NCBI RefSeq assembly: GCF_002289345.1 | Contig: NZ_NSDG01000119.1 | Coordinates: 1 to 40,135 of the forward strand | Length of the DNA: 40,135 bases | Origin: Pseudoalteromonas sp. HM-SA03 | GTDB taxonomy: Bacteria > Pseudomonadota > Gammaproteobacteria > Enterobacterales > Alteromonadaceae | Direction: 5' to 3' | Shown: positions 25,939 to 34,305 of the stretch, in pieces | Layout of the letters: each line of letters opens with the position of its first letter | Numbering within the stretch: the first letter of the stretch is position 1 | Translations under genes and position numbers: made by a program | The notes under the pieces: generated by a model | Told to the model about the DNA's origin: nothing | Databases searched by the model: none | What the model saw: the letters and a program-made list of their open reading frames with translations, nothing else

Positions 25939-26556
25939 ATGGCAATTGGCAATATTAAACACGTAATTTTTGACGTCGGTAACGTATTTGTGAGGTGGTC
26001 ACCGGAGGAGATAGTTCGGCTTACCTTTGGCAACCAATGCGACGTTGAGAGTCTAGCTAAGCAGCTGTTCCACAGTGAAATTTGGTTTGCGATTAATCGA
26101 GGCGAACTGACTGAAGCAGACACCAAGCACGCTTTTATGCAAACCTGTCACTTAACCTCTGAGCAAGCTGACGAACTGTTCTTTTATATCAAAGAATCAC
26201 TGATCCCACTTTATGGCACGCTTGCACTGATGCAGCGTCTAAAGGCGGCTGGATATAGTGCTTATGCCCTAACCGATAATGTGCACGAGATTGTGAGCCA
26301 CCTAAAAGCGCGTCATACTTTCTGGCAACACTTTGACGGAGAAATCATTTCTGCTGAGCTTGGCTGCATGAAGCCCGGCAAAGCTATTTTTACTCACTTA
26401 CTGGAGCGCTATCAACTAGCGGCAGATGACTGTGTTTTTCTTGATGATGTCTTAGCGAATGTGGAAGGTGCAAAGCAGGTCGGAATGCATGGTATTCAGT
26501 TCTTTAATGCGGCGCAAGCTGAGCGCGAGTTACGTGAGCTAGGATTAGTGTTTTAA
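25939..26556 (+). CDS. HAD-family phosphatase (YihX-like)
   Basis: A 205-aa haloacid-dehalogenase-superfamily hydrolase. Motif I is FDVGNVFVRW: nucleophile Asp11, with Asn at position +3 as in the YihX group instead of the usual second Asp. Motif II is the threonine in ALTDNVHE, and the late motifs are CMKPGKAIF with the Lys and VFLDDV with the metal Asp. The helical cap of YihX-type proteins (about residues 20-85) is present. YihX of E. coli removes phosphate from glucose-1-phosphate; whether this protein shares the substrate is unknown. Single gene with AGAGG ribosome site. Confidence 0.9.
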   Translation: MAIGNIKHVIFDVGNVFVRWSPEEIVRLTFGNQCDVESLAKQLFHSEIWFAINRGELTEADTKHAFMQTCHLTSEQADELFFYIKESLIPLYGTLALMQRLKAAGYSAYALTDNVHEIVSHLKARHTFWQHFDGEIISAELGCMKPGKAIFTHLLERYQLAADDCVFLDDVLANVEGAKQVGMHGIQFFNAAQAERELRELGLVF

Positions 26557-26675
26557 TACAGTTAAAGCAGCTGTAATCGTTTTAGGACTATTTTGATTAT
26601 TCACTCCAACGCATCGATATTGTTTGGTCTTTTTATTCATGCAACACTGCAATATGAGAATAATTAAAAAACGGG

Positions 26676-28424
26676 ATGAAGATGCGTAAATTAACAGCCT
26701 TGGTGTGGTCTTGCTCTGTTTCCTTGTGCGTGAGTGTTGTGTTTGGTAACACGGCGCAAGCTGACGAGTCACCAATATTTAGTTCTAAAGCCACGGCACA
26801 GCCAATATGGGCTGAACACGGCATGGTATCTAGCCAAGAGGCACTTGCTAGTCAGGTTGGTATAGAGATTTTAAAGCAAGGTGGCAATGCTGTTGATGCG
26901 GCTGTCGCAGTAGGTTTTAGCCTTGCCGTGACCCTGCCAAGAGCCGGAAATATCGGTGGCGGTGGCTTTATGCTAGTGCATCTGGCAAAAGAGAATAAAA
27001 CCATTGCGATTGATTATCGCGAAATGGCACCAGGCCGTGCGCACAAAGACATCTTTATTGATGAAAACGGCGAGGTAAACCCAAAGCTAAGCCTTCAGCA
27101 CGGCCTTGCCGTGGGCGTTCCCGGAACGGTTATGGGGATGGAGTTAGCACTCGAGAAATACGGCACCATGACACTTAGTCAGGTTATCCAGCCTGCAATC
27201 AAATTGGCGCGTGATGGCATTAAAGTGACCTCTGATTTAGCTAATTCGCTTTCTCATAATTATATTAAAGAACGAATGCTCGATGTGCCGGCATCTAAGG
27301 CCGTGTTTTATAAAAAAGATGGTAGCAGCTATAAGCCAAATGAATGGCTGGTGCAAGCAGATCTTGCCCACTCTTTAGCGCTGATCGCTGAAAAAGGCAG
27401 CGCGGGCTTTTATCAGGGTGAGACAGCAAAGAAAATTGTTGCTGCGGTAGAAGCAGCTGGTGGCATTATGTCGCTGGATGACTTAAAAGGCTATAAAGCG
27501 GTAGAGCGTGAACCAGTAAAAGGTACATATCGCGGCTACGACATCGTTTCTATGCCGCCTCCTTCATCTGGTGGTGTGCATATCATAGAGATGCTAAACA
27601 TGCTGGAGCAATACCCTATTGGTGAGCTTGGGCATAATAGCGCTGCTACCGTCCATTTAATGGCTGAGGTCATGAAGCGTGCGTATGCTGACCGCAGTGA
27701 ATATTTGGGCGACCCTGATTTCTACGACGTACCCGTTAAAGCATTGGTGGATAAGCAATATGCAAAGCAGCGCAGTAAACAAATAAACGCAGACAAAGCG
27801 ACGCCAAGTCGTGAGATTAAGCCCGGTAAATTATTACCTTATGAGAGTAACCAAACCACGCATTATTCTGTGGTAGATAAGTGGGGCAATGCAGTGAGTA
27901 ACACTTATACGCTCAACTTTAGCTATGGCTCAGGTATTGTCGCGGCTGGCACAGGCATTCTACTTAACAACGAAATGGATGATTTCTCGGCAAAGCCCGG
28001 CACACCAAACGGTTTTGGCTTGGTTGGTGGAGAAGCTAATGCTGTTGAAGGAAAGAAGCGCCCGCTGAGTTCGATGACACCTACGATTGTAATGAAAGAG
28101 GGTAAACCCTTTTTGGTAACGGGTAGTCCAGGTGGCTCGCGTATTATCACCACCACGCTACAAATCATTATGAATGTTATTGATCATGGCTTAAATATCG
28201 CTGAAGCAACCGTGGCTCCGCGTATTCACCACCAATGGTTACCAGATGAAATTCGTATTGAACGTAGCTTAAATGTGGATACTCGACGTCTACTTGAAAA
28301 CAAAGGACACACACTTTCAGAGCAGAATGCGATGGGTTCAACCCAGTCAATCATGCTTACCGATAAAGGTCTATTTGGCTCCTCAGATCCAAGGCGTGCA
28401 GATAGCGCTGCGGTGGGGTACTAA
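26676..28424 (+). CDS. ggt: Gamma-glutamyltranspeptidase precursor
   Basis: A 582-aa GGT precursor. The enzyme is exported and cleaves itself into large and small subunits, then hydrolyses glutathione and gamma-glutamyl compounds or transfers the glutamyl group. The signal peptide ends near NTAQA (residue 29). EHGMVSSQEALAS, GGNAVDAAVAVGFSLAVT and GGGGFMLVH mark the large subunit; TTHYSVVDKWGNAVS contains the self-processing nucleophile Thr394 (numbering from 26676). GSPGGSRIITT and the C-terminal DPRRADSAAVGY complete the family pattern. A second in-frame ATG at 26682 is equally likely as start. The stop codon is part of the adjoining repeat. Confidence 0.97.
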   Translation: MKMRKLTALVWSCSVSLCVSVVFGNTAQADESPIFSSKATAQPIWAEHGMVSSQEALASQVGIEILKQGGNAVDAAVAVGFSLAVTLPRAGNIGGGGFMLVHLAKENKTIAIDYREMAPGRAHKDIFIDENGEVNPKLSLQHGLAVGVPGTVMGMELALEKYGTMTLSQVIQPAIKLARDGIKVTSDLANSLSHNYIKERMLDVPASKAVFYKKDGSSYKPNEWLVQADLAHSLALIAEKGSAGFYQGETAKKIVAAVEAAGGIMSLDDLKGYKAVEREPVKGTYRGYDIVSMPPPSSGGVHIIEMLNMLEQYPIGELGHNSAATVHLMAEVMKRAYADRSEYLGDPDFYDVPVKALVDKQYAKQRSKQINADKATPSREIKPGKLLPYESNQTTHYSVVDKWGNAVSNTYTLNFSYGSGIVAAGTGILLNNEMDDFSAKPGTPNGFGLVGGEANAVEGKKRPLSSMTPTIVMKEGKPFLVTGSPGGSRIITTTLQIIMNVIDHGLNIAEATVAPRIHHQWLPDEIRIERSLNVDTRRLLENKGHTLSEQNAMGSTQSIMLTDKGLFGSSDPRRADSAAVGY

Positions 28425-28635
28425 TACCAATTGAATTAATTATCTAATCAATTTGAAGGGTGAAATAGCATATTAGCTTCGTTAAAAATTTCTCATTTAG
28501 AACAACTAAATAGCAAAATTCTTGCCTTGCCTATATGGATATAGGTACCTTAGCGGTAGCAGGACGCGAGAGCGGTGCTACTAAAGCTATTTCCCCGCTT
28601 CAAGATAGATCATTTACTTAATACAACTGGTATAA
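28422..28635. repeat. 214-bp MITE-like repeat joined to the ggt stop codon
   Basis: The segment begins TAATACCAATTGAATTAA and ends with the inverted match CTTAATACAACTGGTATAA (15 of 18 aligned end positions agree). A second nested inverted pair is GAAATAGC with GCTATTTC, and a central hairpin (TAGCGGTAGCA with TGCTACTAA) fills the middle. It has no reading frame. Its first three bases are the TAA stop of ggt. ATACCAATTG ends occur in dispersed repeats of Pseudoalteromonas and relatives. A non-autonomous element is the best description; no target duplication was identified. Confidence 0.65.
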
Positions 28636-28678
28636 TATCCTGATTTCCATTGAGTCTTAAGTGTAATTTAAATCGAGT

Positions 28679-28700
28679 AGGGGCGAGGTGCCCCTTTTCT
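28679..28700 (+). terminator. Intrinsic terminator between convergent genes
   Basis: AGGGGC (28679-28684) pairs with GCCCCT (28690-28695) around GAGGT and is followed by TTTTCT on the plus strand. It would end transcripts reading through from ggt and the repeat. It abuts the stop codon of the minus-strand gene. Confidence 0.7.
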
Positions 28701-29172
28701 ATGCACTTTCTTTGATTAAATACTCTGGCAGTGGCCAATTCATGACGATGACTTCGCCTTGCCAAGTTTCAATCGTCAGCCAAACCTTGTCGTCTTTTGA
28801 TAATGTTTTCTTTGCTAAAGCATGCACGTGTTGACCGTGTTTTGTGCCGTGAAGGATCCCGAGCTCATGCTCCATAAGCTGTGCAAGTGGCATCGCGTTG
28901 GGGCCGATATTGAGATAGCCTTGGCGCACAGATTCAACGTCACCTTTATTGAACAGTAGTAAGAAGTCTTTGACGTATAAGTTATCGTGGATGTATGGCG
29001 GCTTGTCGTCAAAAGGCATTGGTGTAATGCTGTACTCTCCAAGTGTTTGCTCCGCCAATGGAGCGGGAAACTCTGGATGTAATGATTGATAATAAAACCA
29101 AGCTGGCAACACCAGCAATAGGGCATTTAACCAATATTTATTGTGTTGTATAAAGCGTTTGACTGCATTCAT
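28699..29172 (-). CDS. Small single-pass membrane protein of the PepSY operon
   Basis: A 157-aa protein of no family I recognise. A basic start (MNAVKRFIQHNKYW) precedes one membrane helix (LNALLLVLPAWFYY, about residues 16-29) and a periplasmic domain with conserved-looking aromatic and acidic positions (PFDDKPPYIHDNLYVKDFLL, LTIETWQGEVIVMNWPLPEY). The sequence ends in beta-rich segments. It starts 6 bp after the PepSY gene, and its ribosome site AAGGG overlaps that gene's stop codon, so it is co-expressed with it. With the divergent TonB receptor it is likely linked to iron or siderophore handling, by context only. Confidence 0.75.
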   Translation of the reverse strand: MNAVKRFIQHNKYWLNALLLVLPAWFYYQSLHPEFPAPLAEQTLGEYSITPMPFDDKPPYIHDNLYVKDFLLLFNKGDVESVRQGYLNIGPNAMPLAQLMEHELGILHGTKHGQHVHALAKKTLSKDDKVWLTIETWQGEVIVMNWPLPEYLIKESA

Positions 29173-29178
29173 GGCTAT

Positions 29179-30333
29179 TTACCCTTGTTGTGCTTTTAGT
29201 TGTCTTGCATTGCTCCGTTCTTGGCTACGCGCGCGTTTGGTTCGAAGCTGATACATGATAAATCCGGTGATCGACATTCCAGATAAAATACAGCCAAAAA
29301 TAAACCAGATAACTTTGGTCCAGATCCCTCCTATGGTGCCGTAGTGAAGTGGATCTGTGATGTGCATAACCGTTTGTAAACCTGTCATTGAATCAGGGTT
29401 TGCATGATGAACGACTGTATCATTCCAAGTGTTGTAGGCAATATTAATGCTGTAATCGTCATAGAGTACGTAGTCGTTTGCGCCACTGATTTTGAGCGTA
29501 TCGCGGTTATGCTCAGGTAGCATGATGTAACTTGGGCGAAAGTCAGTGTACTGTTGTTGGATTTCAGCGAGCGCTAGGTCAACACTGGTTTCCACTGCAT
29601 TCGCGTTTATTGTTGAGTTGGGTATATCCGCTGCATTTAATGTTTCATGATGTTCGAGTTCAACACCAGCATGCCACAGCACCGCTTGCGTTAAATACCA
29701 CAGTCCGGTGAGGCTCATTACGGTCATAAACCAAAGCGACCATACTCCACTGAGTTTATGGATGTCAGCGGCAAGGGTACGACCTCCTTGTGATTTACGC
29801 AGCTTAAACTGAAAAAACGCCAACCAAAACTTTTTGTATACCACTAGGCCTGTGATCAACGCGCCCAGTAGGATCAGTGACATAAACGCCACTAAATAGT
29901 AACCAACACTGTAGCCGTTTTGCCATGGAAATAGCAGCCAGCCATGTAATGAACGCATAAAGTTAATAAACGTATTGCCGTCATTTATTTCCTGAACAGC
30001 CGCTGTGTACTGGTTTACGTATGCAAGCGCATAGGGCTTGTCGACGTCGGTAAACATCACCACATAGGTCAAATAGGGCTCTCTCACATTGAGCCCCATG
30101 ACATCTGCACTTGGGTGCTCATCCTTAAACGCGCGTAACACTGAGCCCGCTGACATCTCACTTACTTGACTGGGGTTATGTGCCCGAGAATCAGGGTTGG
30201 TAAGCCATGTAAGTTCATGGCTGAAAACGGAAATGGTACCTGTGATACAAATAAAGCAAAACAGTAGCCATATTGGCAGTGAAAACCAACCATGCAACTG
30301 AAACCAAAACTTGTTGCTTATTTTCTTTGCCAT
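29179..30333 (-). CDS. PepSY-associated membrane protein (possible siderophore/iron reductase)
   Basis: A 384-aa PepSY_TM-family protein with four membrane helices: about residues 12-37, 140-165, 190-215 and 335-360. The large periplasmic parts between contain the PepSY repeats (SVLRAFKDEHPSADVMGLN, ALAEIQQQYTDFRPSYI). HxxW-type residues (QLHGWFSLPIW, RSLHGWLLFPWQ, DIHKLSGVWSLWF) are the conserved histidines of this family, which may hold heme. Such proteins commonly accompany TonB siderophore receptors and are thought to reduce or release iron; this remains inference. It diverges from the receptor gene and leads the small membrane protein gene. Confidence 0.9.
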   Translation of the reverse strand: MAKKISNKFWFQLHGWFSLPIWLLFCFICITGTISVFSHELTWLTNPDSRAHNPSQVSEMSAGSVLRAFKDEHPSADVMGLNVREPYLTYVVMFTDVDKPYALAYVNQYTAAVQEINDGNTFINFMRSLHGWLLFPWQNGYSVGYYLVAFMSLILLGALITGLVVYKKFWLAFFQFKLRKSQGGRTLAADIHKLSGVWSLWFMTVMSLTGLWYLTQAVLWHAGVELEHHETLNAADIPNSTINANAVETSVDLALAEIQQQYTDFRPSYIMLPEHNRDTLKISGANDYVLYDDYSINIAYNTWNDTVVHHANPDSMTGLQTVMHITDPLHYGTIGGIWTKVIWFIFGCILSGMSITGFIMYQLRTKRARSQERSNARQLKAQQG

Positions 30334-30431
30334 TGTGTGTTCCTAGTTCTTTGAATGACGGCGACAAATTAAAGCTGAGGGAGTATTTGCGCAAAAATGT
30401 AAATAAAGTATATCTTTTTAAAAGTGTAAAT

Positions 30432-30450
30432 GGCAATTATATTCATTTGG
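30432..30450 (-). promoter_or_regulatory. Fur-box-like site facing the PepSY gene
   Basis: GGCAATTATATTCATTTGG agrees with the 19-bp Fur consensus at 12 of 19 positions by hand count, about 100 bp upstream of the PepSY start. The receptor/PepSY arrangement makes iron control likely, but AT-rich sequence gives such matches by chance. Confidence 0.35.
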
Positions 30451-30600
30451 ATGTGCGTTAAATGGCATGTTTTATTCGTTCAGCGGTTTATCTTTTTTGT
30501 TTCTTTTATGGGAAAGTTGTTTTAAATTAGTTGGTTACTTGTTTTGGGAACGTTCCTTAAATCGGGTTCGAAACTGGTTGTAATTCACCTTGATGTTATT

Positions 30601-30619
30601 GCTAATAGTTATCATCTGC
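30601..30619 (+). promoter_or_regulatory. Fur-box-like site upstream of the TonB receptor
   Basis: GCTAATAGTTATCATCTGC agrees with the Fur consensus at 12 of 19 positions and lies 42 bp upstream of the preferred GTG start. The intact half TTATCAT supports it. Tentative. Confidence 0.4.
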
Positions 30620-30660
30620 ATTACTATAATTTCGATTTTTACAATATTAGGATAAATCCA

Positions 30661-32787
30661 GTGAACACTCTGCCTCTCAAAATGCTCTCATTTGCTGTTA
30701 TGGCAGCGCTCGGCACGTCAGCATTACAGGTGCAAGCAGCACAGCAAGATAATGAAGAAATTGAAAAAATAGTCGTGACGGGAAAATACACCGTCAATGA
30801 AGTGATAGACACTGCGACCGGCTTAGGGTTATCTCTTCTTGAGACGCCTCAATCTGTTAGCGTTATTACCGCTGCACGGATCAAAGAACAAAAACTCGAT
30901 ACATTAACCGATACTGTGTTAAATGCGATTGGGGTGTCAGCGAAAGAAATTGATAATGTTCGTAATACGTTGCAGTCTCGTGGCTTTGACATTACCAACT
31001 ATCAAATTGATGGCGTTCCTTTGTCATGGAGTTTAGCGGGGGATTCAGGCGAAACCATCGCGGATGTTGCTATATACGAGCGCGTGGAGTTTGTGCGTGG
31101 TGCAACCGGGTTATTAACCGGCGCGGGCGATCCTTCAGCTTCAATTAACCTAGTACGCAAACATGCAAATAGCACCGACCTCACAGGTTTTGCTAGTGTC
31201 TCTTTGGGGAGCTGGAACAATAAAGAAGTGATGGTGGACGTTGCCAATGGATTAACTAACGATGGCAGTGTGCGTGGACGAGTGGTGGCGAAGTATGAAG
31301 AAGGTGACTCGTATTTAGATCTCTTCTCTGACGAAAGTACCGTGCTTTATGGGGTACTAGAAGCGGATTTAAGCACGCATTCGACAATCCGCGTTGGTGC
31401 TAGCTATCAACGTAACGACCCTACCAGTCCAACTTGGGGGGCATTACCTACTTTCTTTACCGATGGAAGTAAGACAGACTGGGAAGTCGAAAAAACCACA
31501 GCTGCAAATTGGACTGAGTGGCAAACTACTGGCACCAATGCTTTTGTGAACTTTAGCCACAACTTTGCAAATGGTTGGGAACTGGTCGCCAATTACAACA
31601 AGCTGAAATACGAGCAAGATACAGAGCTGCTGTATTTATTCGGCACGTTGGATAAAACAACAGGTGAGGGCTTAGCGTCTTGGCCCTATAAAAGTACAGG
31701 TGAAAGTAACCAAGACAGCTTTGATATCCAGCTTAAAGGTTTTTATCAACTCGCTGGTCGTGAGCATGATTTCGTAACTGGCGCGCTTTACAGTGAGCAA
31801 AGCGCCGATACCCTCACTTTTGCTGCGCTCGATAATGCCTTTTTGCCAGTTGGCAATTTTTACGAGTGGGATGGTAATTTTCCTGAGCCGACGTGGGGCA
31901 CAGAAACCTCAGTTGCTCAAGATATGGATACCGAGCAAAAAGGGTTTTACGCCGCAACAAGGCTAAATCTTAGCGATGAACTTAAAGTAATAGCGGGTGG
32001 TCGTTTGTCGAGCTGGCAGCGCGAAGGCGAAAGCTATGGCGTCATCACTGATTTTGGCGACAATGGCGTATTTATACCATACGCTGGTGCCTTGTACGAC
32101 TTGTCGGCAACGCAGCGAGTGTATGCAAGTTACACTGAAATATTCCAGCCGCAAAATGCCCAAGACCGTAATGGTGATTTCCTTGATCCAATCAAAGGAA
32201 AATCATACGAAGTGGGGCTAAAAAGTACCTATCTAGACGACACGCTGCAAACAACATTGGCGATTTTCCAAATCGAACAAGATAACCTAGCTCAAGATGA
32301 TGTTGGATACATAGTTCCTGGTTCGGTAAATACAGTCGCGCAATATGCTGCTGAAGGCACAACCAGTAAAGGCTTCGAATTTGAAGTGGTGGGTCAGTTA
32401 ACTGACGGTTTTGATGTGCATTTGGGTTATTCACAATACAAAGCTGAGGATGCCAACGGCGTTGAAGTGAATACGGATAACCCAAGAAAGCAATTTAAGT
32501 TGTATACGACTTACCAATTTGTGAATGCTTTACCTGAGTTGACGATTGGTGGTGGCGTGAACTGGCAGGATGACACTTATTCAGTAACGGGCAACGATAG
32601 GCTAGAGCAAGATGCTTATGCACTGGTTAGCTTGATGGCAAACTACGCACTGGCAGACAATATGGCGCTACAGCTCAACGTAGAAAACCTCTTCGATGAA
32701 AAGTACTACAGCCAAATTGGCTTCTTTGATCAGTATCGTTATGGCGCGCCGAGAAATTACAGCTTAAGTTTTAGCTATGATTTTTAG
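30661..32787 (+). CDS. TonB-dependent siderophore-type receptor
   Basis: A 708-aa outer-membrane receptor for a ferric siderophore (ligand unknown). The preferred start is the GTG at 30661, preceded by AGGAT. It gives a proper signal peptide (MNTLPLKMLSFAVMAALG, cleavage near QVQA), whereas the ATG at 30544 adds 39 residues with no signal character. The TonB box follows as EEIEKIVVTG. The plug domain has LLETPQSVSVITAARI, LQSRGFDITNYQIDGVP and VEFVRGATGLLTGAGDPSA, the signature of the FhuE/FpvA-type group. The barrel ends YGAPRNYSLSFSYDF with the terminal phenylalanine. It diverges from the PepSY operon; a hairpin terminator follows. Confidence 0.94.
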   Translation: MNTLPLKMLSFAVMAALGTSALQVQAAQQDNEEIEKIVVTGKYTVNEVIDTATGLGLSLLETPQSVSVITAARIKEQKLDTLTDTVLNAIGVSAKEIDNVRNTLQSRGFDITNYQIDGVPLSWSLAGDSGETIADVAIYERVEFVRGATGLLTGAGDPSASINLVRKHANSTDLTGFASVSLGSWNNKEVMVDVANGLTNDGSVRGRVVAKYEEGDSYLDLFSDESTVLYGVLEADLSTHSTIRVGASYQRNDPTSPTWGALPTFFTDGSKTDWEVEKTTAANWTEWQTTGTNAFVNFSHNFANGWELVANYNKLKYEQDTELLYLFGTLDKTTGEGLASWPYKSTGESNQDSFDIQLKGFYQLAGREHDFVTGALYSEQSADTLTFAALDNAFLPVGNFYEWDGNFPEPTWGTETSVAQDMDTEQKGFYAATRLNLSDELKVIAGGRLSSWQREGESYGVITDFGDNGVFIPYAGALYDLSATQRVYASYTEIFQPQNAQDRNGDFLDPIKGKSYEVGLKSTYLDDTLQTTLAIFQIEQDNLAQDDVGYIVPGSVNTVAQYAAEGTTSKGFEFEVVGQLTDGFDVHLGYSQYKAEDANGVEVNTDNPRKQFKLYTTYQFVNALPELTIGGGVNWQDDTYSVTGNDRLEQDAYALVSLMANYALADNMALQLNVENLFDEKYYSQIGFFDQYRYGAPRNYSLSFSYDF

Positions 32788-32805
32788 CAGACTGTAAACT
32801 AACTA

Positions 32806-32827
32806 AGCGTGGCTAGTGGGCCACGCT
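32806..32827 (+). terminator. Terminator-like hairpin after the TonB receptor
   Basis: AGCGTGGC (32806-32813) pairs perfectly with GCCACGCT (32820-32827) with a 6-nt loop, 19 bp past the receptor stop. It is followed by GTTGTTCATTG, a U-rich but broken tract. Probable terminator, so the paralog array downstream likely has its own promoter. Confidence 0.6.
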
Positions 32828-32893
32828 GTTGTTCATTGTCTATTTATTGTAAGTTGTGTATGCTTGCAACACATCATTTAAAAGGAATTTATA

Positions 32894-33475
32894 ATGAGTT
32901 TATCCCCATTACTGCTGGTCGTTGGCTTATTGGTAAATATAAGTACAGCTTCAGCCACACTCAACAATCAATATGTGATTAGCCAACTACAACCGCTGAC
33001 TGGTGAACTTCCCACGATACAGAGTGACGTTGATAGGCAAGCTCTTGCGCTGCAGGTTATGGCCGAGTTAGATGAAAGTAATCGCCGACTGCGCAGCAAA
33101 CGTGAAGAATGCAACAAGGTTACGACTGTTCTAAACAACTCGCAATTTAGCACGCTCAACATTGAGGTAGACTACTATCTTCCTATACTCAGTTATTTTA
33201 ACTATTTAAACAAATATCAATGTGAATCTGAGGAGTTTGATGATTTTTCACGGAGGTTTGCTGTCAGTTATGTAATGTTAAAAGATGAAAGGCGCTTCGA
33301 TAGGCTAGAGTTAATGAGCCTAGTACCTTCTCTCAGTTACAAGGAGTTCATGGAAGCCGATGAAACATTCAATACCTTACCCCAATCCGTGAAAGAAGCT
33401 GCGCTGAAAGCTGATTTTCTAAAAAACAACTTTAATTATGTTGAAAGCTTATTGCCAGTTTTGACATTTAAGTGA
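32894..33475 (+). CDS. Tandem secreted protein family, copy 1 (type A)
   Basis: A 193-aa exported protein of unknown family. A hydrophobic signal (LLLVVGLLVNISTASA, cleavage near residue 22) lacks the usual basic N-terminus, as does copy 3. The mature part is helical with a shared pattern: RSKREEC, then about 45 residues later NKYQCESEEF, then ETFNTLPQSVKEAALKADFL and NFNYVESL. The two cysteines are conserved in all four copies and could form a disulfide. The start follows AAAAGGAATTT, which is also conserved before copy 3. No enzymatic motif is visible. First gene of the array; it lies 106 bp after the TonB receptor, with a hairpin between. Confidence 0.8.
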   Translation: MSLSPLLLVVGLLVNISTASATLNNQYVISQLQPLTGELPTIQSDVDRQALALQVMAELDESNRRLRSKREECNKVTTVLNNSQFSTLNIEVDYYLPILSYFNYLNKYQCESEEFDDFSRRFAVSYVMLKDERRFDRLELMSLVPSLSYKEFMEADETFNTLPQSVKEAALKADFLKNNFNYVESLLPVLTFK

Positions 33476-33487
33476 TTAAAGGTGTCT

Positions 33488-33560
33488 GTGGTGAAAGCTC
33501 ATTTATTCGTTTTGATACTGTTTGGGTTTCACGAATAAGTTGTTGTAGCGTCAAAAATAC
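33488..33560 (+). pseudogene. Relic of a type-B copy (signal peptide only)
   Basis: GTG at 33491 reads VKAHLFVLILFGFHE and then stops at 33536. This aligns with the start of copy 4, MNRQLFISILFGLVFAQQ, matching at L-F, I-L-F-G and nearby hydrophobics, and the DNA also looks related. After the stop only a few codons of vague similarity remain before copy 2 begins. It is best read as the decayed start of a further paralog. The homology was judged by eye. Confidence 0.5.
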
Positions 33561-33617
33561 ATGGTTTATCATTGCGGCGACTATATTTTGAAGATCGGTC
33601 ATTAACAGGAGGGAGTT

Positions 33618-34226
33618 TTGGAAAGTGACACCAAAAGGACACGAAGCTTAATAAAGCATCTAGTAATAGCGCTAGTATCAGTCGCTGCTATGGGTATTGT
33701 TAATGCCAAAACTTCAATGACTTACACTGAATTGTATAACAAGCTACCGTTAAGCGAATCGGAGTTTACTTCTTTACAGAGTGAGTTTGATTTAAAGTCG
33801 AGTGAGCACGCGACGATGATGGAGTTATTATCAAGCTATAACTCGCTACATAAAAGAAGAATGAGCTGTCGAGCTGTCGACAACATACTTACAGTAAAAC
33901 AAATGGATGCATTGAGCATTGACAAAACACATTACGTAACAGTGTTATTTTACGTCGATAGTGTAAACAAAAGTCGGTGTGAGCGAGCAGCGTATGAGCA
34001 CTTTTTGAGATTGCTTGCAGTCAATTTGGTTGTTCAAAAAGAGCCAAAAAATGTTGAGCTAATAAATTCCATGAACACTTTATCATCTCGCCTTTATGGT
34101 GATTTTAGGGAGTTTAAAGCCGAGTTTAATCTCTTACCGGAACAAGTTCGAGAAACAGCTCTTAACGCTGACTACTTAAACAAGAACTTCAATTTATTTG
34201 CTACGCTTGACAGTGTGATGGAATAA
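33618..34226 (+). CDS. Tandem secreted protein family, copy 2 (type C, TTG start)
   Basis: A 202-aa exported protein, the most divergent of the array. Start codon TTG at 33618 sits 5 bp after a perfect AGGAGG, which decides the start. The N-terminus MESDTKRTRSLIKH is basic and leads a signal segment (LVIALVSVAAMGIVNA, cleavage near residue 30). Shared family positions are HKRRMSC, NKSRCERAAYEHFLRLLAVN, MNTLSSRLYGDF, EFNLLPEQVRETALNADYL and NKNFNLF. Both conserved cysteines are present. Function unknown. It follows the type-B relic. Confidence 0.8.
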   Translation: MESDTKRTRSLIKHLVIALVSVAAMGIVNAKTSMTYTELYNKLPLSESEFTSLQSEFDLKSSEHATMMELLSSYNSLHKRRMSCRAVDNILTVKQMDALSIDKTHYVTVLFYVDSVNKSRCERAAYEHFLRLLAVNLVVQKEPKNVELINSMNTLSSRLYGDFREFKAEFNLLPEQVRETALNADYLNKNFNLFATLDSVME

Positions 34227-34305
34227 ACCAGGGCTGCAGGCCATGCCTCTGCAGGGCCTGTATGCTGCAGAAACTATAATAATATGATTGAAAAGGAATT
34301 TTACA

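Noticed and set aside
30544-30660. ATG at 30544 as the TonB receptor start
   Set aside because: It adds 39 residues without signal character; GTG at 30661 has a ribosome site and yields a normal signal peptide.
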